64,000 nucleotides of DNA from Cercophora sp. LCS_1 (taxonomy: Eukaryota; Ascomycota; Sordariomycetes; Sordariales; Lasiosphaeriaceae). Location of the stretch: contig JAPZLL010000009.1 of assembly GCA_036250225.1 (NCBI GenBank), forward strand, positions 62,001-126,000. Reading direction: 5' to 3'. How positions within the stretch are numbered: position 1 is the first letter of the stretch; each line of letters starts with the position of its first letter. Shown here piece by piece: positions 1 to 9,987 of this stretch. The notes under the pieces are model-generated. The model saw nothing but the letters and a program-made list of their open reading frames with translations, ran no database searches and was not told where the DNA came from. The translations under genes and the position numbers were made by a program.

Positions 1-488
1 TGGTCGGGAAGCAAAGGAATTCAGGTTGTTCGATGACGCGGTAGAAAGCGTTTGTCGCATTGTCTAAACGCTTACGCTTGTAGGGTGCAGCTAGGTCTTT
101 AGTCATAGACGACGGCTGATGCTGCGGATTGTCCTAAGAGGCTTAGTTCTGCCGGTTCATTCAACCGCGTCATCCCAAGCGTGTGGGTGGGTGGTGTTCC
201 AGCATCGATTTTAGGTTGCATCCTCCTGGGACTGAAGTGGAAAACGTAAGCCCGTATTCGAATTCGAGAGCTCAATCCCTACCATTGTGGGTTCGTAGCT
301 CACAATTGAGCCTCGAGCATTTCTGAGTCATCCGGCCCCGATGGTTGCATCGTGGACGAAGGAAGGCACGGGTCCACTGATCATATATTCCACCCAATCC
401 CTCGGTTCCCCACTCTCCGCCTCCATCAACAACGCGCCTGCCAACCTCACTCGACCTAATCCAGCCAGTGCAGCGATCATGTTGCAAA
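1..488. other. Left-edge intergenic sequence
   Basis: No reading frame here shows family motifs or splice signals. The last part is C/A-rich like a fungal 5' leader and probably belongs to the F-box gene that begins at 489. Confidence 0.5.
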
Positions 489-2123
489 ATGGATTCGCAT
501 GGCAGTACCCGCAGTCTCACTCTGGCCGATTTGCCACATGACATTTTGCGGGACATTTTGGACTATTTTGTGGATGACCCCGACTATCGCATGGGACCGC
601 GCTTCGACGACCTCCCGCACTACGACGACGACGATTTCAAGACGCTCCAATCGCTGCGATCCGTTTGTCGGTCATTCTGCAATATTGCATCGCCATTGCT
701 AATCCCAACACTGAGAGTGAGAATCGACTCCAAGTCTCTGAATCGCATCGGGCAAATCGCCAAGAACCCGCTCATTGTCGCTGGCGTCAGGACCCTCCAG
801 GTTTGCACCGCCTATCGGCCCAGGGAGCTTGCCGAGGATGCGCGGGCCTACAGAGATCTGCAGTCAAAAGTTCTGCGCAGCTTGGAAAGAGCGTGCGACT
901 GGCATACAGAATTCATGCACGAAATGTCTGAAGATGAACTCGAAGGCGATGAAGGTGAAATCGTCAAGGCCATGCATACATATTGGAGCATGCATTCCTC
1001 GTGGCGCGCTTGGCCAGAGAGCGATGATGGGAAATACACAGCCCTCTTATCCGAATCCTTCGACGAATATCGACGGCTCCAGCACGAACAGGAGCAATTG
1101 CTGACCGACGGCTCATTCGTCGCAACCCTCGCCGCCTTCACCTCTCGCCTCCCTTCGCTCCGCGCCGTATCATTTCTTGACCGAGCCGACGTAGGACTGG
1201 ACGACTTTAGCGGAAGAGATAACCTGACTGTCCTCGCCAACGACCACGCCAAGTTCCGCCAATTGCTCGTCGCCCCCCACACCTGGGCCGCCCTCGAAGA
1301 GTCCAGCACCATCCCAGATATCCCCACCGTCAAACTCCTATGGCAGCTCCCAATCGCCATGCACGCCAACGGCATACCTCTCCCCGCCATCGCCATCTCC
1401 CGAATCCCCATCCTCAGCAACTTCCATCACCTCTGCCCGTCCAACAACGACTGGACCGCCCTCGGTGCGGCATGTTCCACCCTCGAGTCCATCTACCTCA
1501 GCTCCGGCAACCATGGCGTCCTCCGCCAAGAGCACATGCCCCCCGAGTCTCAATCCCATCTCAACAACTACGTGTCGGCCCTCCTCTCCGGTCCGCACCT
1601 CCAAACCCTCGAAGTCGATCTCTACGGCCTCCAGCTCAACACCGGCTCCAACCACGACGACAAAACCCCAACCATGTTGAACCCCCTCGGCGCAGCCATT
1701 TCCAGCCTCCGTGCCCGCGATCTGAGGGATATCGTCCTCGGCGAGATCGCCTTTACCCAATCCGAACTCGAACACCTGTTCTCCGCTGTAGGGCGCAAGC
1801 TCGGGAGCATCCGGTTCTACTGCGTTGGCGTCACGCAGCCTGGGACATGGGCGCACGCTCTGCATATTCTGCGAGAAAAAATTATGGCGTCATCTAGGGA
1901 GTGCACGGCGCAGTTGTCGAGATTGTGCGGGGGAGAATTTGAGAGGTTTAAGGAGGGGAAGCCTAGGGTGAGGGCGGATTCTTGGGGTTTGTCGGCGATG
2001 TCGAGTTCGAGTGGAACTTGTGAGCGGGAGAAGGAGCTGTGGGAGGCGGTGGAGAGGTATGTGAGAGGGGAGGGGGAGGGGAATCCGTTGGTGGAGATTG
2101 AGGGGGGACGTATAGGTTGTTGA
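489..2123 (+). CDS. F-box domain protein
   Basis: Single-exon protein of about 544 residues. The N-terminus (about residues 10-55) has the F-box shape: LTLADLPHDILRDILDYF, then an acidic insert, then LQSLRSVCRSF, which would recruit Skp1 in an SCF ubiquitin ligase. The remainder is rich in Leu, with LRAV, LESIYLSS and LQTLEVDL segments resembling degenerate leucine-rich repeats, the usual substrate-binding part of such proteins. I chose the ATG at 489 because it directly precedes the F-box; an in-frame ATG at 468 would add seven residues. Third-position C bias is strong through most of the frame. The family assignment rests on the F-box motif; the substrate is unknown. The last 60 residues are Gly/Glu-rich and look poorly conserved. 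Confidence 0.75.
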   Translation: MDSHGSTRSLTLADLPHDILRDILDYFVDDPDYRMGPRFDDLPHYDDDDFKTLQSLRSVCRSFCNIASPLLIPTLRVRIDSKSLNRIGQIAKNPLIVAGVRTLQVCTAYRPRELAEDARAYRDLQSKVLRSLERACDWHTEFMHEMSEDELEGDEGEIVKAMHTYWSMHSSWRAWPESDDGKYTALLSESFDEYRRLQHEQEQLLTDGSFVATLAAFTSRLPSLRAVSFLDRADVGLDDFSGRDNLTVLANDHAKFRQLLVAPHTWAALEESSTIPDIPTVKLLWQLPIAMHANGIPLPAIAISRIPILSNFHHLCPSNNDWTALGAACSTLESIYLSSGNHGVLRQEHMPPESQSHLNNYVSALLSGPHLQTLEVDLYGLQLNTGSNHDDKTPTMLNPLGAAISSLRARDLRDIVLGEIAFTQSELEHLFSAVGRKLGSIRFYCVGVTQPGTWAHALHILREKIMASSRECTAQLSRLCGGEFERFKEGKPRVRADSWGLSAMSSSSGTCEREKELWEAVERYVRGEGEGNPLVEIEGGRIGC

Positions 2124-2680
2124 TGTGGGATCTTGGATGAGAATAAGAGGTCCCTATGGAAGGCCTCCTTTTACGTTATCAAAGAGGATGTCTCCTCGTA
2201 CTGTGCGCACTGTTTTTCCTTACCGTAGCCGCACACTAAGCCGCGTGCACAAAGCCGCTACGGCTGCTATTCCTCTCAATTATTTGCATTGCATTTGTTC
2301 TGTGTTACCTAGTTTAATCTCTTAATTGTATATTGACTTGGGGTGACGGCTAAGGAGAGCCGGTCTGCGTTACCTTTCCGTTTTTGTACATAGTCACGGT
2401 GGTGAGCAACAGGCTGTCACGTACTTGGCACGTGACGTCTGGGCATAAGTGTTGCGCCGACGCCTCAGATTTAGATTGAACAAGACAACTCACCACCATG
2501 ATGATCCTTACGAAGTTCCTACGGTGACCAGTATGTTGTTGTTTCCTACGTCGTTTTCCTACGTTGTTATTGTCGTCGTTCCCTATGCCTACCTCCGATC
2601 AGAAGAAACCCTGCCCGTAGGTCGGCCTTCCAGGCCGACCACTGGGATCTGTGTGTGTGTGCTGTTCTTTTCCAGATCAA
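2124..2680. other. Intergenic sequence before LTR A
   Basis: No gene supported. It holds the 3' flank of the F-box gene, then mixed sequence. A short stretch near 2395-2415 (cacggtggtgagcaaca) resembles the start of LTR A near 2762-2777 and may be a further degraded fragment of the same repeat. An open frame at 2449-2973 runs into LTR A and is not a gene. Confidence 0.4.
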
Positions 2681-2685
2681 TAAAT

Positions 2686-3208
2686 TGTGACGACCTGCAG
2701 GCCGCCCCGATGGGCGCATCACATCAATGGCTGGCGCGGGCCGATCTACCCCCGCGGTCGCCACGGTGTGAGCAACAGTGCGAGCACGGTGATCAGCACG
2801 GACTGATCACCATGCTCACCCAGTCCTTGAGTGAGCACGATGAGCGACCAGGAAAGAGGCTCACCCTGCTCTTCGTGATCTTCAGGGAGCACAGAGATCA
2901 CAGTGAGCAAGGTACGAAGATACCTGTCATTACCGGTAGTATAGAAACCATCATCGTGCCCGCAATGGAGTGAGGGACCTTTGGTTCCTCACACTAGCAA
3001 TACATTGTTCTTGAGTACCGCTCAGTGAGACCCATCGTCCGGGACCTTGGAGTCTACGTTCTGCTTGATAGTATATTATCTTTTGAGAGTTGTCCTAGCC
3101 TTTATTTAGTCACCTTGCACCCTCCCTACCTAGAGCATCGGACCCTGTCCGCTCTTACGATCTGTCTTTGCCAAGCCTCTTCCAGAGCACTTGGAGCAGG
3201 CCGTAACA
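2686..3208. mobile_element. Solo LTR, copy A (523 bp), TSD TAAAT
   Basis: The element begins TGTGACGACC and ends GGCCGTAACA, so it has TG...CA termini. It is flanked by perfect 5-bp duplications TAAAT at 2681-2685 and 3209-3213, the TSD size expected of Ty3/Gypsy or Ty1/Copia integration. No internal coding region is present, so this is a solo LTR left by LTR-LTR recombination. The last ~260 bp match copy B at 3627-4165 closely; the first ~260 bp (U3-like) differ. A perfect 9-bp-arm inverted repeat lies at 2788-2811 (GGTGATCAG and CTGATCACC around a 6-nt loop). Relative to copy B many differences are C-to-T or G-to-A, often CA/TG to TA. Confidence 0.88.
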
Positions 3209-3213
3209 TAAAT

Positions 3214-3621
3214 TAATCTATTATTTTGAATTTACTATTTTTTTTTAGATTTAGTTACCTATAGAATACAAAGTTTTGTAGCCTACTAAAAGTTTGACAT
3301 TGCTAGTGTATTACGCTAGTAGTTAGGTCTGTAGAGTTCTTTTGAAACAGAAAGCCTCCGGGCCTTTTATTTTTTGTAGATAGTTGACTTAAGCAAGTAA
3401 TAGTTAAGTAATTAACTCTCAGTTACTCTTTGCTCCTACACGAGTCTTCCGCTACGTACTATAATAGGTAAACCACTATAAGCTGCTTGTGGCTATGTAT
3501 TACGAGCCTTGTAGGCAGTTGTCAACTTCAATAAATAGTTCGTTTGACATTCTGCCAGATTTTCTGATAATAGTTATTGCTGTACTCATTGTTTACTTTT
3601 TCCTTTTCAATATATTTCTAT
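3214..3621. other. AT-rich spacer between two solo LTRs
   Basis: About 400 bp of visibly AT-rich, TA-dinucleotide-rich sequence without a credible gene. It is flanking DNA, not the interior of one element, because each LTR has its own duplication. The base composition suggests old RIP-degraded repeat DNA. Confidence 0.5.
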
Positions 3622-3626
3622 ACTCT

Positions 3627-4165
3627 TGTCACGACCCAAGTCATGACCTCAAGGGGGGAAGCACGGACCAACCTCAAGCACCAATCAGCGAAGCCCAGAG
3701 CACAGCGCTCCACCAGGCCCCAATGGAACCAATGAGAGAAGACCCGAACGAAGAAGTGCCCGGGTCCGAGGACGGCCAGTAAGAATGGACCCAGGACGGA
3801 AGGCACCCGGGTCCGGGACGGACCCGGGGCGAGAGAGCCTCGGGACCACAGGACCCGGGGAGGGGAAACCCCGGGTCCAGGAGGAACACCGCATGTATAT
3901 AGATACGATAGTTGTGCCCACAACTGTGTGAGGACTCTTGGATCCTCACGCTAGCAATACATTGTTCTTGAGCACCGCTCAGTGAGACCCATCGTCCGGG
4001 ACCTTGGAGTCTACGTTCTGCTTGACAGTGTATCACCCTTCGAGAGTTGTACTAGCCTTCACTCAGTCACCTTGCACCCTCCCCACCTAGAGCATTGGAC
4101 TCTGTCCGCTCTTGCGATCTGTCTTTGCCAAGCCCTCCCCGGAGTACTTGGAGCAGGCCGTAACA
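3627..4165. mobile_element. Solo LTR, copy B (539 bp), TSD ACTCT
   Basis: It begins TGTCACGACC and ends GGCCGTAACA, with perfect 5-bp duplications ACTCT at 3622-3626 and 4166-4170. The 3' half (from about 3900) is nearly the same as copy A and holds the shared block around cagtgagacccatcgtccgg. The 5' half is a GC-rich tract of gggtcc/ggaccc motifs not found in copy A, so the two copies have different U3 regions. Short translated frames in the two LTRs look alike only because the DNA is repeated; they are not genes. Confidence 0.88.
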
Positions 4166-4170
4166 ACTCT

Positions 4171-4685
4171 CTGCAAATTTCTACAATAAACATAAAGCCT
4201 TTCTGCTAAATTATCATTTTACATACAAGTATACTCTCAAAGGGTAGTGCACTGTTGTCAAAGCCAATTATACAGTGCGATTGAAAGCCGTCTCGATAGA
4301 GCACACGCTAAAAAGGAACGGCGTTACTGGTGAAAACTAGCCTGGGTTGATGGCTTCGCAATAGGTAATAGCAGGCAGCTACGATGTTGCCGATGCAGAG
4401 AGTAGAGAGGATCATGTTGTCCTCGAGGTCGACATGTATGCGGGCGATCTTGTAATGTCCACCGCTGCGGCCAATAAAAACACCTGCGGCTGGGGCCTCC
4501 ATTTGTTTTCGGCATTTAGCGGCTCTTAGCGGCTCTTAGCGGTTCAGTGACCAACATGGCGGCTGAAAACTGTCGTGACACCTGAAGAGATTTTTGACAA
4601 CAGAGCAACAGCAGGCGTTTACAGAATCAACACCGAAGCCACTCGAAAACTTACTGGTTATTGCGAGGTGCGCCAGCTGACTCAC
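4171..4685. other. Intergenic sequence, upstream of HET gene 1
   Basis: It contains a short direct repeat of gcggctctta near 4519-4538. Minus-strand open frames at 4308-4515 overlap in two frames and have no recognisable motif. The frame of the downstream HET gene stays open up to 4575 but without an ATG before 4686. Confidence 0.4.
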
Positions 4686-6320
4686 ATGACTCGCTTTCAG
4701 AACCTACTAGAAAGCCTTTGTGGCTGCTTCAGCAAGTCGTTGCGTTTTTCGGATGAGGCGCGTCGCCCGCATGCTTCCTCTATGCACCATCATCATACGT
4801 CACCTGCGCTAAATCTACCGGTTGGGGACGAATACGGGAACAGCGCAGAAGCATCCCTCTCCCAACAAGGGCAAGCAACGTTACCCGAGTCGCTAGTGGA
4901 AATCAAGAGGCGATTAGGACACTGCCTAGAGAATCACGCATGCGGACACCGGTCTGACACTCAGCTCCCTACCCGAGTCCTAGATGTGGGCGACGCAGGC
5001 GAGACAAACATCAAACTCATGCAGACCTGCACGGGGGCGATCAAGACTGGGCAATTCGTCGCGTTGTCATACTGCTGGGGGGCTTATCCTCCCTTCGTCA
5101 CGACACCAAGCACGCTCGAGGCGCGAATGCGTGGATTTGATGCCAACATGATGCCTCGGACCCTCCGAGATGCTGTCTACATCACACGGGCCCTGGGCTT
5201 CCGCTACTTGTGGATCGATGCTCTATGTATCCTGCAAGGCGACAGCGCCGAGGCTGTGCGGGATTGGGAGATGGAATCGGCGCGGATGGAGCACATCTAC
5301 GGGGACGCTGTCGTCACCCTCGTGGCGGCTTGGGCGTCCCACTGCAACGGAGGAATAATCCGGCCCGAGGGAGGATTTGGGGTGGGGGGTGTCACTTGGA
5401 GGGGGTTCAAGCACGAGCCTATCAATAGCAGAGCCTGGGCGTTGCAGGAGTGGCTGTTGTCGAGCCGCGTCGCCACCTTCACGTCGACTGGCGCGGCATT
5501 CTTTCATTGCTCGTCGCCCGCGGAGGGCGCCCCGCCGACCGTCTTCGGCCACATGATCTACCGCTTTCGTTTCCCTCTCCCACCCCAAGAGCCCAGCTCA
5601 CTGAACTGGATTCATATTGTCAGCAACTACACGTCCCGAAACCTGACCAATGCGAGAGACAAGCTGCCTGCCATGGCCGGCCTTGTGCGGAGGTACGACC
5701 GCCTCACCGGCTTCAAGAGCGGCCGCTATCTCGCCGGGCTATGGGAGGCTTCGCTGATGGGCGATTTGCTATGGAGACGAGATGTCCTCTTTGACGCCTT
5801 CTTCAACGCGCCCCAGCCAAGCAGAGCTCGGATGGGCCAAGCGCCTACTTGGTCGTGGGGTTCAGTAAATGGCAACATCGCATATACGACATACTTCGCT
5901 ACCGGTTGGATGGCGCCCTATGTCGCGGAGGTGGTCTCCTGCGCGGTTGTTCTCGCAACTGCCGATCCGTATTCAATGGTCTCATCGGGTACGCTCGTCG
6001 TCCGCGGCCCTGCCAAGCCGGCCCCCGCCGGATGTGTCCGAGTCGGCGACCATGACACCCCCGGGCTATTCGACGGGGCGGACTACGTAGGGACTATCTA
6101 CCTCGATCTCGACGACGATGCCGCGATCAACATGTCACACCGGGCCGAGGCCCTTTGCTGCCTGCTTGTATGTACAAGAGTCTACCATCACGCGCTTTTA
6201 CTGCAACGGATACGCGAGGATCCAGATGTTTACGAGCGGGTCGGCTTGGTAATTTCATCCACCGACGAGCATAAAGCTTGGTGGGAAGATGCAGAGCATA
6301 AAACTTTCACCATTGTTTAA
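4686..6320 (+). CDS. HET domain protein 1 (intact)
   Basis: About 544 residues in one exon. The typical order is present: a linker ending LPTRVLDVG, then the HET core (PF06985 type) with VALSYCWG near residue 127, LRDAVYITRALGFRYLWIDALCILQ near 157-182 and SRAWALQEWLLSSRV near 247. A C-terminal APTWSWGS segment follows. HET proteins act in the cytoplasm in heterokaryon incompatibility; when the matching partner is sensed the HET domain triggers cell death. The frame is open upstream to 4575 but only with GTG, so ATG 4686 is the first usable start; an unseen 5' exon is possible because the usual Cys-rich N-terminal region is short here. The partner is unknown. Confidence 0.82.
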   Translation: MTRFQNLLESLCGCFSKSLRFSDEARRPHASSMHHHHTSPALNLPVGDEYGNSAEASLSQQGQATLPESLVEIKRRLGHCLENHACGHRSDTQLPTRVLDVGDAGETNIKLMQTCTGAIKTGQFVALSYCWGAYPPFVTTPSTLEARMRGFDANMMPRTLRDAVYITRALGFRYLWIDALCILQGDSAEAVRDWEMESARMEHIYGDAVVTLVAAWASHCNGGIIRPEGGFGVGGVTWRGFKHEPINSRAWALQEWLLSSRVATFTSTGAAFFHCSSPAEGAPPTVFGHMIYRFRFPLPPQEPSSLNWIHIVSNYTSRNLTNARDKLPAMAGLVRRYDRLTGFKSGRYLAGLWEASLMGDLLWRRDVLFDAFFNAPQPSRARMGQAPTWSWGSVNGNIAYTTYFATGWMAPYVAEVVSCAVVLATADPYSMVSSGTLVVRGPAKPAPAGCVRVGDHDTPGLFDGADYVGTIYLDLDDDAAINMSHRAEALCCLLVCTRVYHHALLLQRIREDPDVYERVGLVISSTDEHKAWWEDAEHKTFTIV

Positions 6321-6390
6321 AATCTTTTCTTCCTTCGTGGGAGTAGTAGACTGAAACCCTGGGCTGGGGGGGAAACTTTCATTTTAGGTT

Positions 6391-6646
6391 GCAGGAAGGA
6401 TTTGCCGTGAATATCGGGATGTTGGGTCGTCGGCAGGATATCAGTTTGGAAGGAGGGCATGGCCAGATCACGTTAGAGCTACAAGAGAAAGCCAACGGTA
6501 ACAGGATTCATTCCTACACAGTATTCCTACACAGTGGTGCTGGTGGCCTTGTTGATCTTGATACCAAAAAACTTGCCGACGGCGGTGTTGTAGCGATCAC
6601 CGACGACGTCAAACGGGTGATTTTCCAGCAAGCCGCCTCGGCATAG
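6391..6646 (+). other. Open frame without a start, possible gene fragment
   Basis: The frame 6391-6646 has protein-like composition, with ITLELQEK, LHSGAGG and VVAITDDVKRVIF segments, but no ATG at its 5' end. An AG at 6386-6387 could be a splice acceptor. I do not recognise the family. It may be the last exon of a lost gene or chance. Confidence 0.2.
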
Positions 6647-7929
6647 CCAATGTGCGCTAACGGCAGATGGGTGTGAGAACAGCGGCTGGGAGCGCGGGTG
6701 CTACACCGCTGTCAGGTCGCGAGACAGCCGCACCGCCTCGGGGTCCATGATAGAGTAGTCGTCGTTGAGACAGGGGCGCCGTCGTTGTTGCTTTGCCTCA
6801 CATTCTGCTTTGTGCGACCAGTATCCCTCGAAAAGAAGGGCGTAGGCTATGTCCTTTGGGTTTGACGATTGGGACATCCTCGACAGAATGCGGAGTCTTC
6901 TCAGAGTCTCTCCATCGTTTTGACGTCTCGAACCCAAGATTTCGTCCTGCTGGGCCCCGTGTTTCGCTTTTGTTGGTTTCTCTAGATTCCACCTTCGTAC
7001 TAATACTGCCAAAGGCCTGCGACGTCCGCATATATTATCGTCTCAAGCACGACTCCACCGCCGCGAGGGCACCGCGTTTGGATCGAGGGGTCATCGCGCC
7101 CATTTCACTGGTTTGTGATTATAATAGCTATACCTCGGCAGCCAATGTCAAACAGACACAGAGTAGCATTGCCCCCTTGACACCAAACTTTATCCCTGAG
7201 CTATTACCAGGCGTCTTGGCTGTCGAAGCGGTCTCGTTGAACACTGAATCTGTTGGCACGCTAAAATAAGTGAGAAGAAAACCCACTACGCCTAACCAGC
7301 GTCGCCACTACTACAAACCAACCTACCGACACGATTTCAACATCCAACAATCCTTAAGGAACGGGGACAACAGAAATCCGAATTGATAACTATCAAGCAA
7401 TCGAGATGGCAGCGACCAAAGCAAGCAATAGGAAAGGCGACGGAGCGACCGGAAGAAATTGATGCCTGTGTCAAGCAATTGAGACAGCGACAGTGGAAAC
7501 AGTAAGTGTCAAGCAATCGAGACTACACAAAATGCTATGCTCACAGAAGTGCAGAATCTCAGCCTAATCAACGTCCGGATTACACTGACTGAGCGACCGA
7601 CGTGCCCGAGCCCTTTTCCACGCAGACAACGTGTGTCGCAGTTTGGGCTGCTGTTTTTGGCGGGTACGTGGCCTCAATTTTCAGCAGTCTCAACCACCTC
7701 CAATAAGTATAAGTCAGGCGGGGCACATGTGCTCTCGTGTTGATTATATAAGTACTGTGTAATATATAACCACTATTGTACGAAAGTGCCGCAAACTTTA
7801 CCTCGGGCAGGCCAAATCTCCAGCAGTACCAGAATGATAAATGCTGCAACCTTAGCTCCAAAGGAGATAATTCATGCCCGCACTACTATTGACATTGACC
7901 GCTCCCCTCCACCGCTTATCCACTCTCTG
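6647..7929. other. Intergenic sequence
   Basis: No convincing gene. Two overlapping minus-strand frames (6701-7031) and a plus-strand frame (6793-7269) share the same bases and none shows a motif. The right part becomes AT-richer and includes the short tandem motif described separately. Confidence 0.35.
7393..7522 (+). repeat. Three copies of TCAAGCAATYGAGA
   Basis: The 14-mer occurs at 7393-7406, 7471-7484 (with T for C at one site) and 7509-7522, with related agcgacc/gcaagcaat fragments between. It is a small degenerate minisatellite; the unit is itself partly palindromic. Confidence 0.6.
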
Positions 7930-8650
7930 CACAATTTTTACCTCGCCCAAGGCTTTAAAAAGGGTGTCACCGGCCCTATCCAATCACCACCAGGCTCACT
8001 GCAATTTTCATGATTTTGGGCTCCCCTCCCAAAAGGGTGGGAGGGGCTTGTGGGAGGGGCTTATCCAATCCTAAGTGTGATAGCACCTCCAGACTCACTG
8101 CAATTTTCACCTCGCCCGAGGCCTTTGGTTTTGGGCTCCCCTCCCAAAAGGGTGGGAGGGGCTTATCCAATCCTAAGTGTGATAGCACCTGCAACGCATG
8201 GGCCACATTTAATGGATGCCCCACTCCGCAGCCAATCACCGCCAATCCTAAGTGTGATCGTGACAGGATGCCTCACTCCGAAGCCAATCACCGCCAGACT
8301 CACTGCAATTTTCACCTCGCCCGAGGCCTTTGAACCCCCTCCCAAAAGGTGGGAGGTTACCTGTTGCAGGGGCCTGACTCGGTCCGAGTCAGGCCCGCCA
8401 CAGAGTGGCAGACCACCTCTCCACAGCTGGCGCCACTTCCCCACACTTGTTGCCACCTGCAGGCCTATTTAGGCTGCAGATTCCTCATTCGTTTCATGAC
8501 GGAATTGAACAACAACCTTTCCATTCTTTTCACTCATGCGGTGCAACATTACCTCATCGACGATTTGCGTACCCTCTCCCTCCGATGTTCACTGCAATTT
8601 TTACCTCGCCCGAGGCCTTTTAACCCCTCCTAAAAGGGTGTTAGGGGAAC
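7930..8650. repeat. Hairpin-bearing repeat cluster
   Basis: A block resembling CTGCAATTTTCACCTCGCCC plus GAGGCCTTT recurs near 7932, 8099, 8301 and 8591; a partial version (CACTGCAATTTTCAT) lies near 7999. Each is followed by a self-complementary CCCTCCCAAAAGGGTGGGAGG-type hairpin or its decayed form. A second motif, CCAATCCTAAGTGTGAT, recurs near 8066, 8167 and 8242. The cluster also has a perfect 13-bp-arm palindrome at 8370-8396. Open frames across it, such as 8010-8472, arise from the repeats. It may be nested MITE-like elements or an expanded array; I see no terminal duplications that define single insertions. Confidence 0.65.
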
Positions 8651-8904
8651 TAGAGCAATCAGGAATCGGCAGCCCTGACTACGGCACATGCATTCCAGAT
8701 CACAGCTTTGACGACGAGAAAAACCAGTTGTTCAGGAGAAGGGACCACCTACGCCGATACAAGTAATAGGAGCAGAAAATTGTGTGACTAGACTATCAGA
8801 TAAGCCAAGCTTCGGGCCAGATATACCGACATCATTCTTCCACTGAACATTTTGAGCACGCTATCATGAAGTTTCAGCCGCCAACATCACTCTCTCCCGC
8901 TCAC

Positions 8905-9987
8905 TCAACCCATAATACATCTTGGGGTACAAACATCTCGACACCGCCCAACCCAAAATCCAACTACCCAAAAGTACCCCAATATCCTCTCCACCGTCCT
9001 CATCCGCCGCCTTTCCATCCCCATCCTCTTGATCAGCCCCTTGATATCCCTCAGCACAACAACCTCCACCAGCTCCGCCAAAAAGTTGACCCCAAAAAAC
9101 CAAATATCCCTGTCCACACAACGCCCACCCAGCCTCCAAGCAACAAGCGCATGCATCACCCCCGAAATCCCAAACGCCATCCCCGAAACAACCACCTTTC
9201 TCACCGCATGCCTCTCAATCCCCAACGCCGTCAGAGCTCTTTCCGCCCAAAACCTCGCAGCGGGTCCAAACAGGGGATGCCAAAACCGTCCCCAGAAGCG
9301 TCGTATTGTGTACGCCTCAACCGGACTCCCAAACAATGTCTGCCACTCATGCGTGTCATCAAGCCGGAGAATACTCACGCGGATGATACTGAGGGAGTAG
9401 TGCACCACTCGCAAAACGACAATTCCCTCCACAAGCCAGTATGCAATGATGCATAGCCTCACGATCAAGTCGTTAGGTGTGATGGATGACAGCGGCGTAT
9501 GCGCCGGTGAGAATGACGCGGCGCTGGTTTTGGCTAGCGGAACTGCGATGATGAAATGAGTGAATCGACGGAGGAGGTATAGCGCCCCGCAAAGGACGAC
9601 TCTGTTTATGGCGAAACGGATACGGGATGGTGCGCCGGGTGGAGCGGGGACATCGGGACGCATGATTGGGTTGGCGTGGATGCGGTGGGCGGCGCGGAGA
9701 TTGAGGTCTTTGAAAGAGATAGGGAGAAGTTTTGGGTGTTGGAGCAGGTAGACGGGCCAGAGAAGGGAGAGAATGAAGGCGTGGATACCCATGTTTGCGA
9801 CGAGGGTTGGGTTGCAGGTGGCGAGCAGGTTGCGAATGGAGGCATAACTGAGGGCGAAGAGGAGGTATGGTTGCAGGAAGAGGATGCAGCGGAGGTGAGG
9901 AGGGCAATAGAGGCCGGCAAAGATGATGAGATTAGTGAGGGACCAGTAGATAATCGATTGGTATCTGATGAGGGTGTCCGACTCCAT
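8905..9987 (-). CDS. MBOAT / wax-synthase-like acyltransferase
   Basis: Single exon, 360 residues, with about seven hydrophobic segments, so an ER-type integral membrane enzyme. The C-terminal half fits the wax synthase/MBOAT_2 domain found in plant wax synthases and fungal TRI7-type O-acetyltransferases: FWGRFWHPLF, then SGMAFGISGVMHALVAW with the conserved His. Such enzymes move an acyl group from acyl-CoA to an alcohol, often a secondary metabolite in fungi. The start ATG at 9987 immediately precedes the first membrane segment. The substrate cannot be told from sequence, and no biosynthetic backbone gene is seen nearby. Confidence 0.75.
   Translation of the reverse strand: MESDTLIRYQSIIYWSLTNLIIFAGLYCPPHLRCILFLQPYLLFALSYASIRNLLATCNPTLVANMGIHAFILSLLWPVYLLQHPKLLPISFKDLNLRAAHRIHANPIMRPDVPAPPGAPSRIRFAINRVVLCGALYLLRRFTHFIIAVPLAKTSAASFSPAHTPLSSITPNDLIVRLCIIAYWLVEGIVVLRVVHYSLSIIRVSILRLDDTHEWQTLFGSPVEAYTIRRFWGRFWHPLFGPAARFWAERALTALGIERHAVRKVVVSGMAFGISGVMHALVAWRLGGRCVDRDIWFFGVNFLAELVEVVVLRDIKGLIKRMGMERRRMRTVERILGYFWVVGFWVGRCRDVCTPRCIMG

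Noticed and set aside
1338..1865. Minus-strand gene inside the F-box gene
   Set aside because: It is the antisense shadow of a GC-biased coding strand; its Gly/Val/Glu-rich content is what such shadows produce.
2681..4170. The two LTRs as the ends of one retrotransposon
   Set aside because: Each copy has its own different 5-bp duplication directly at its ends, and only about 418 bp without coding content lie between them.
4308..4515. Minus-strand small genes upstream of HET gene 1
   Set aside because: Two overlapping frames use the same bases, neither has a motif or clear start context.
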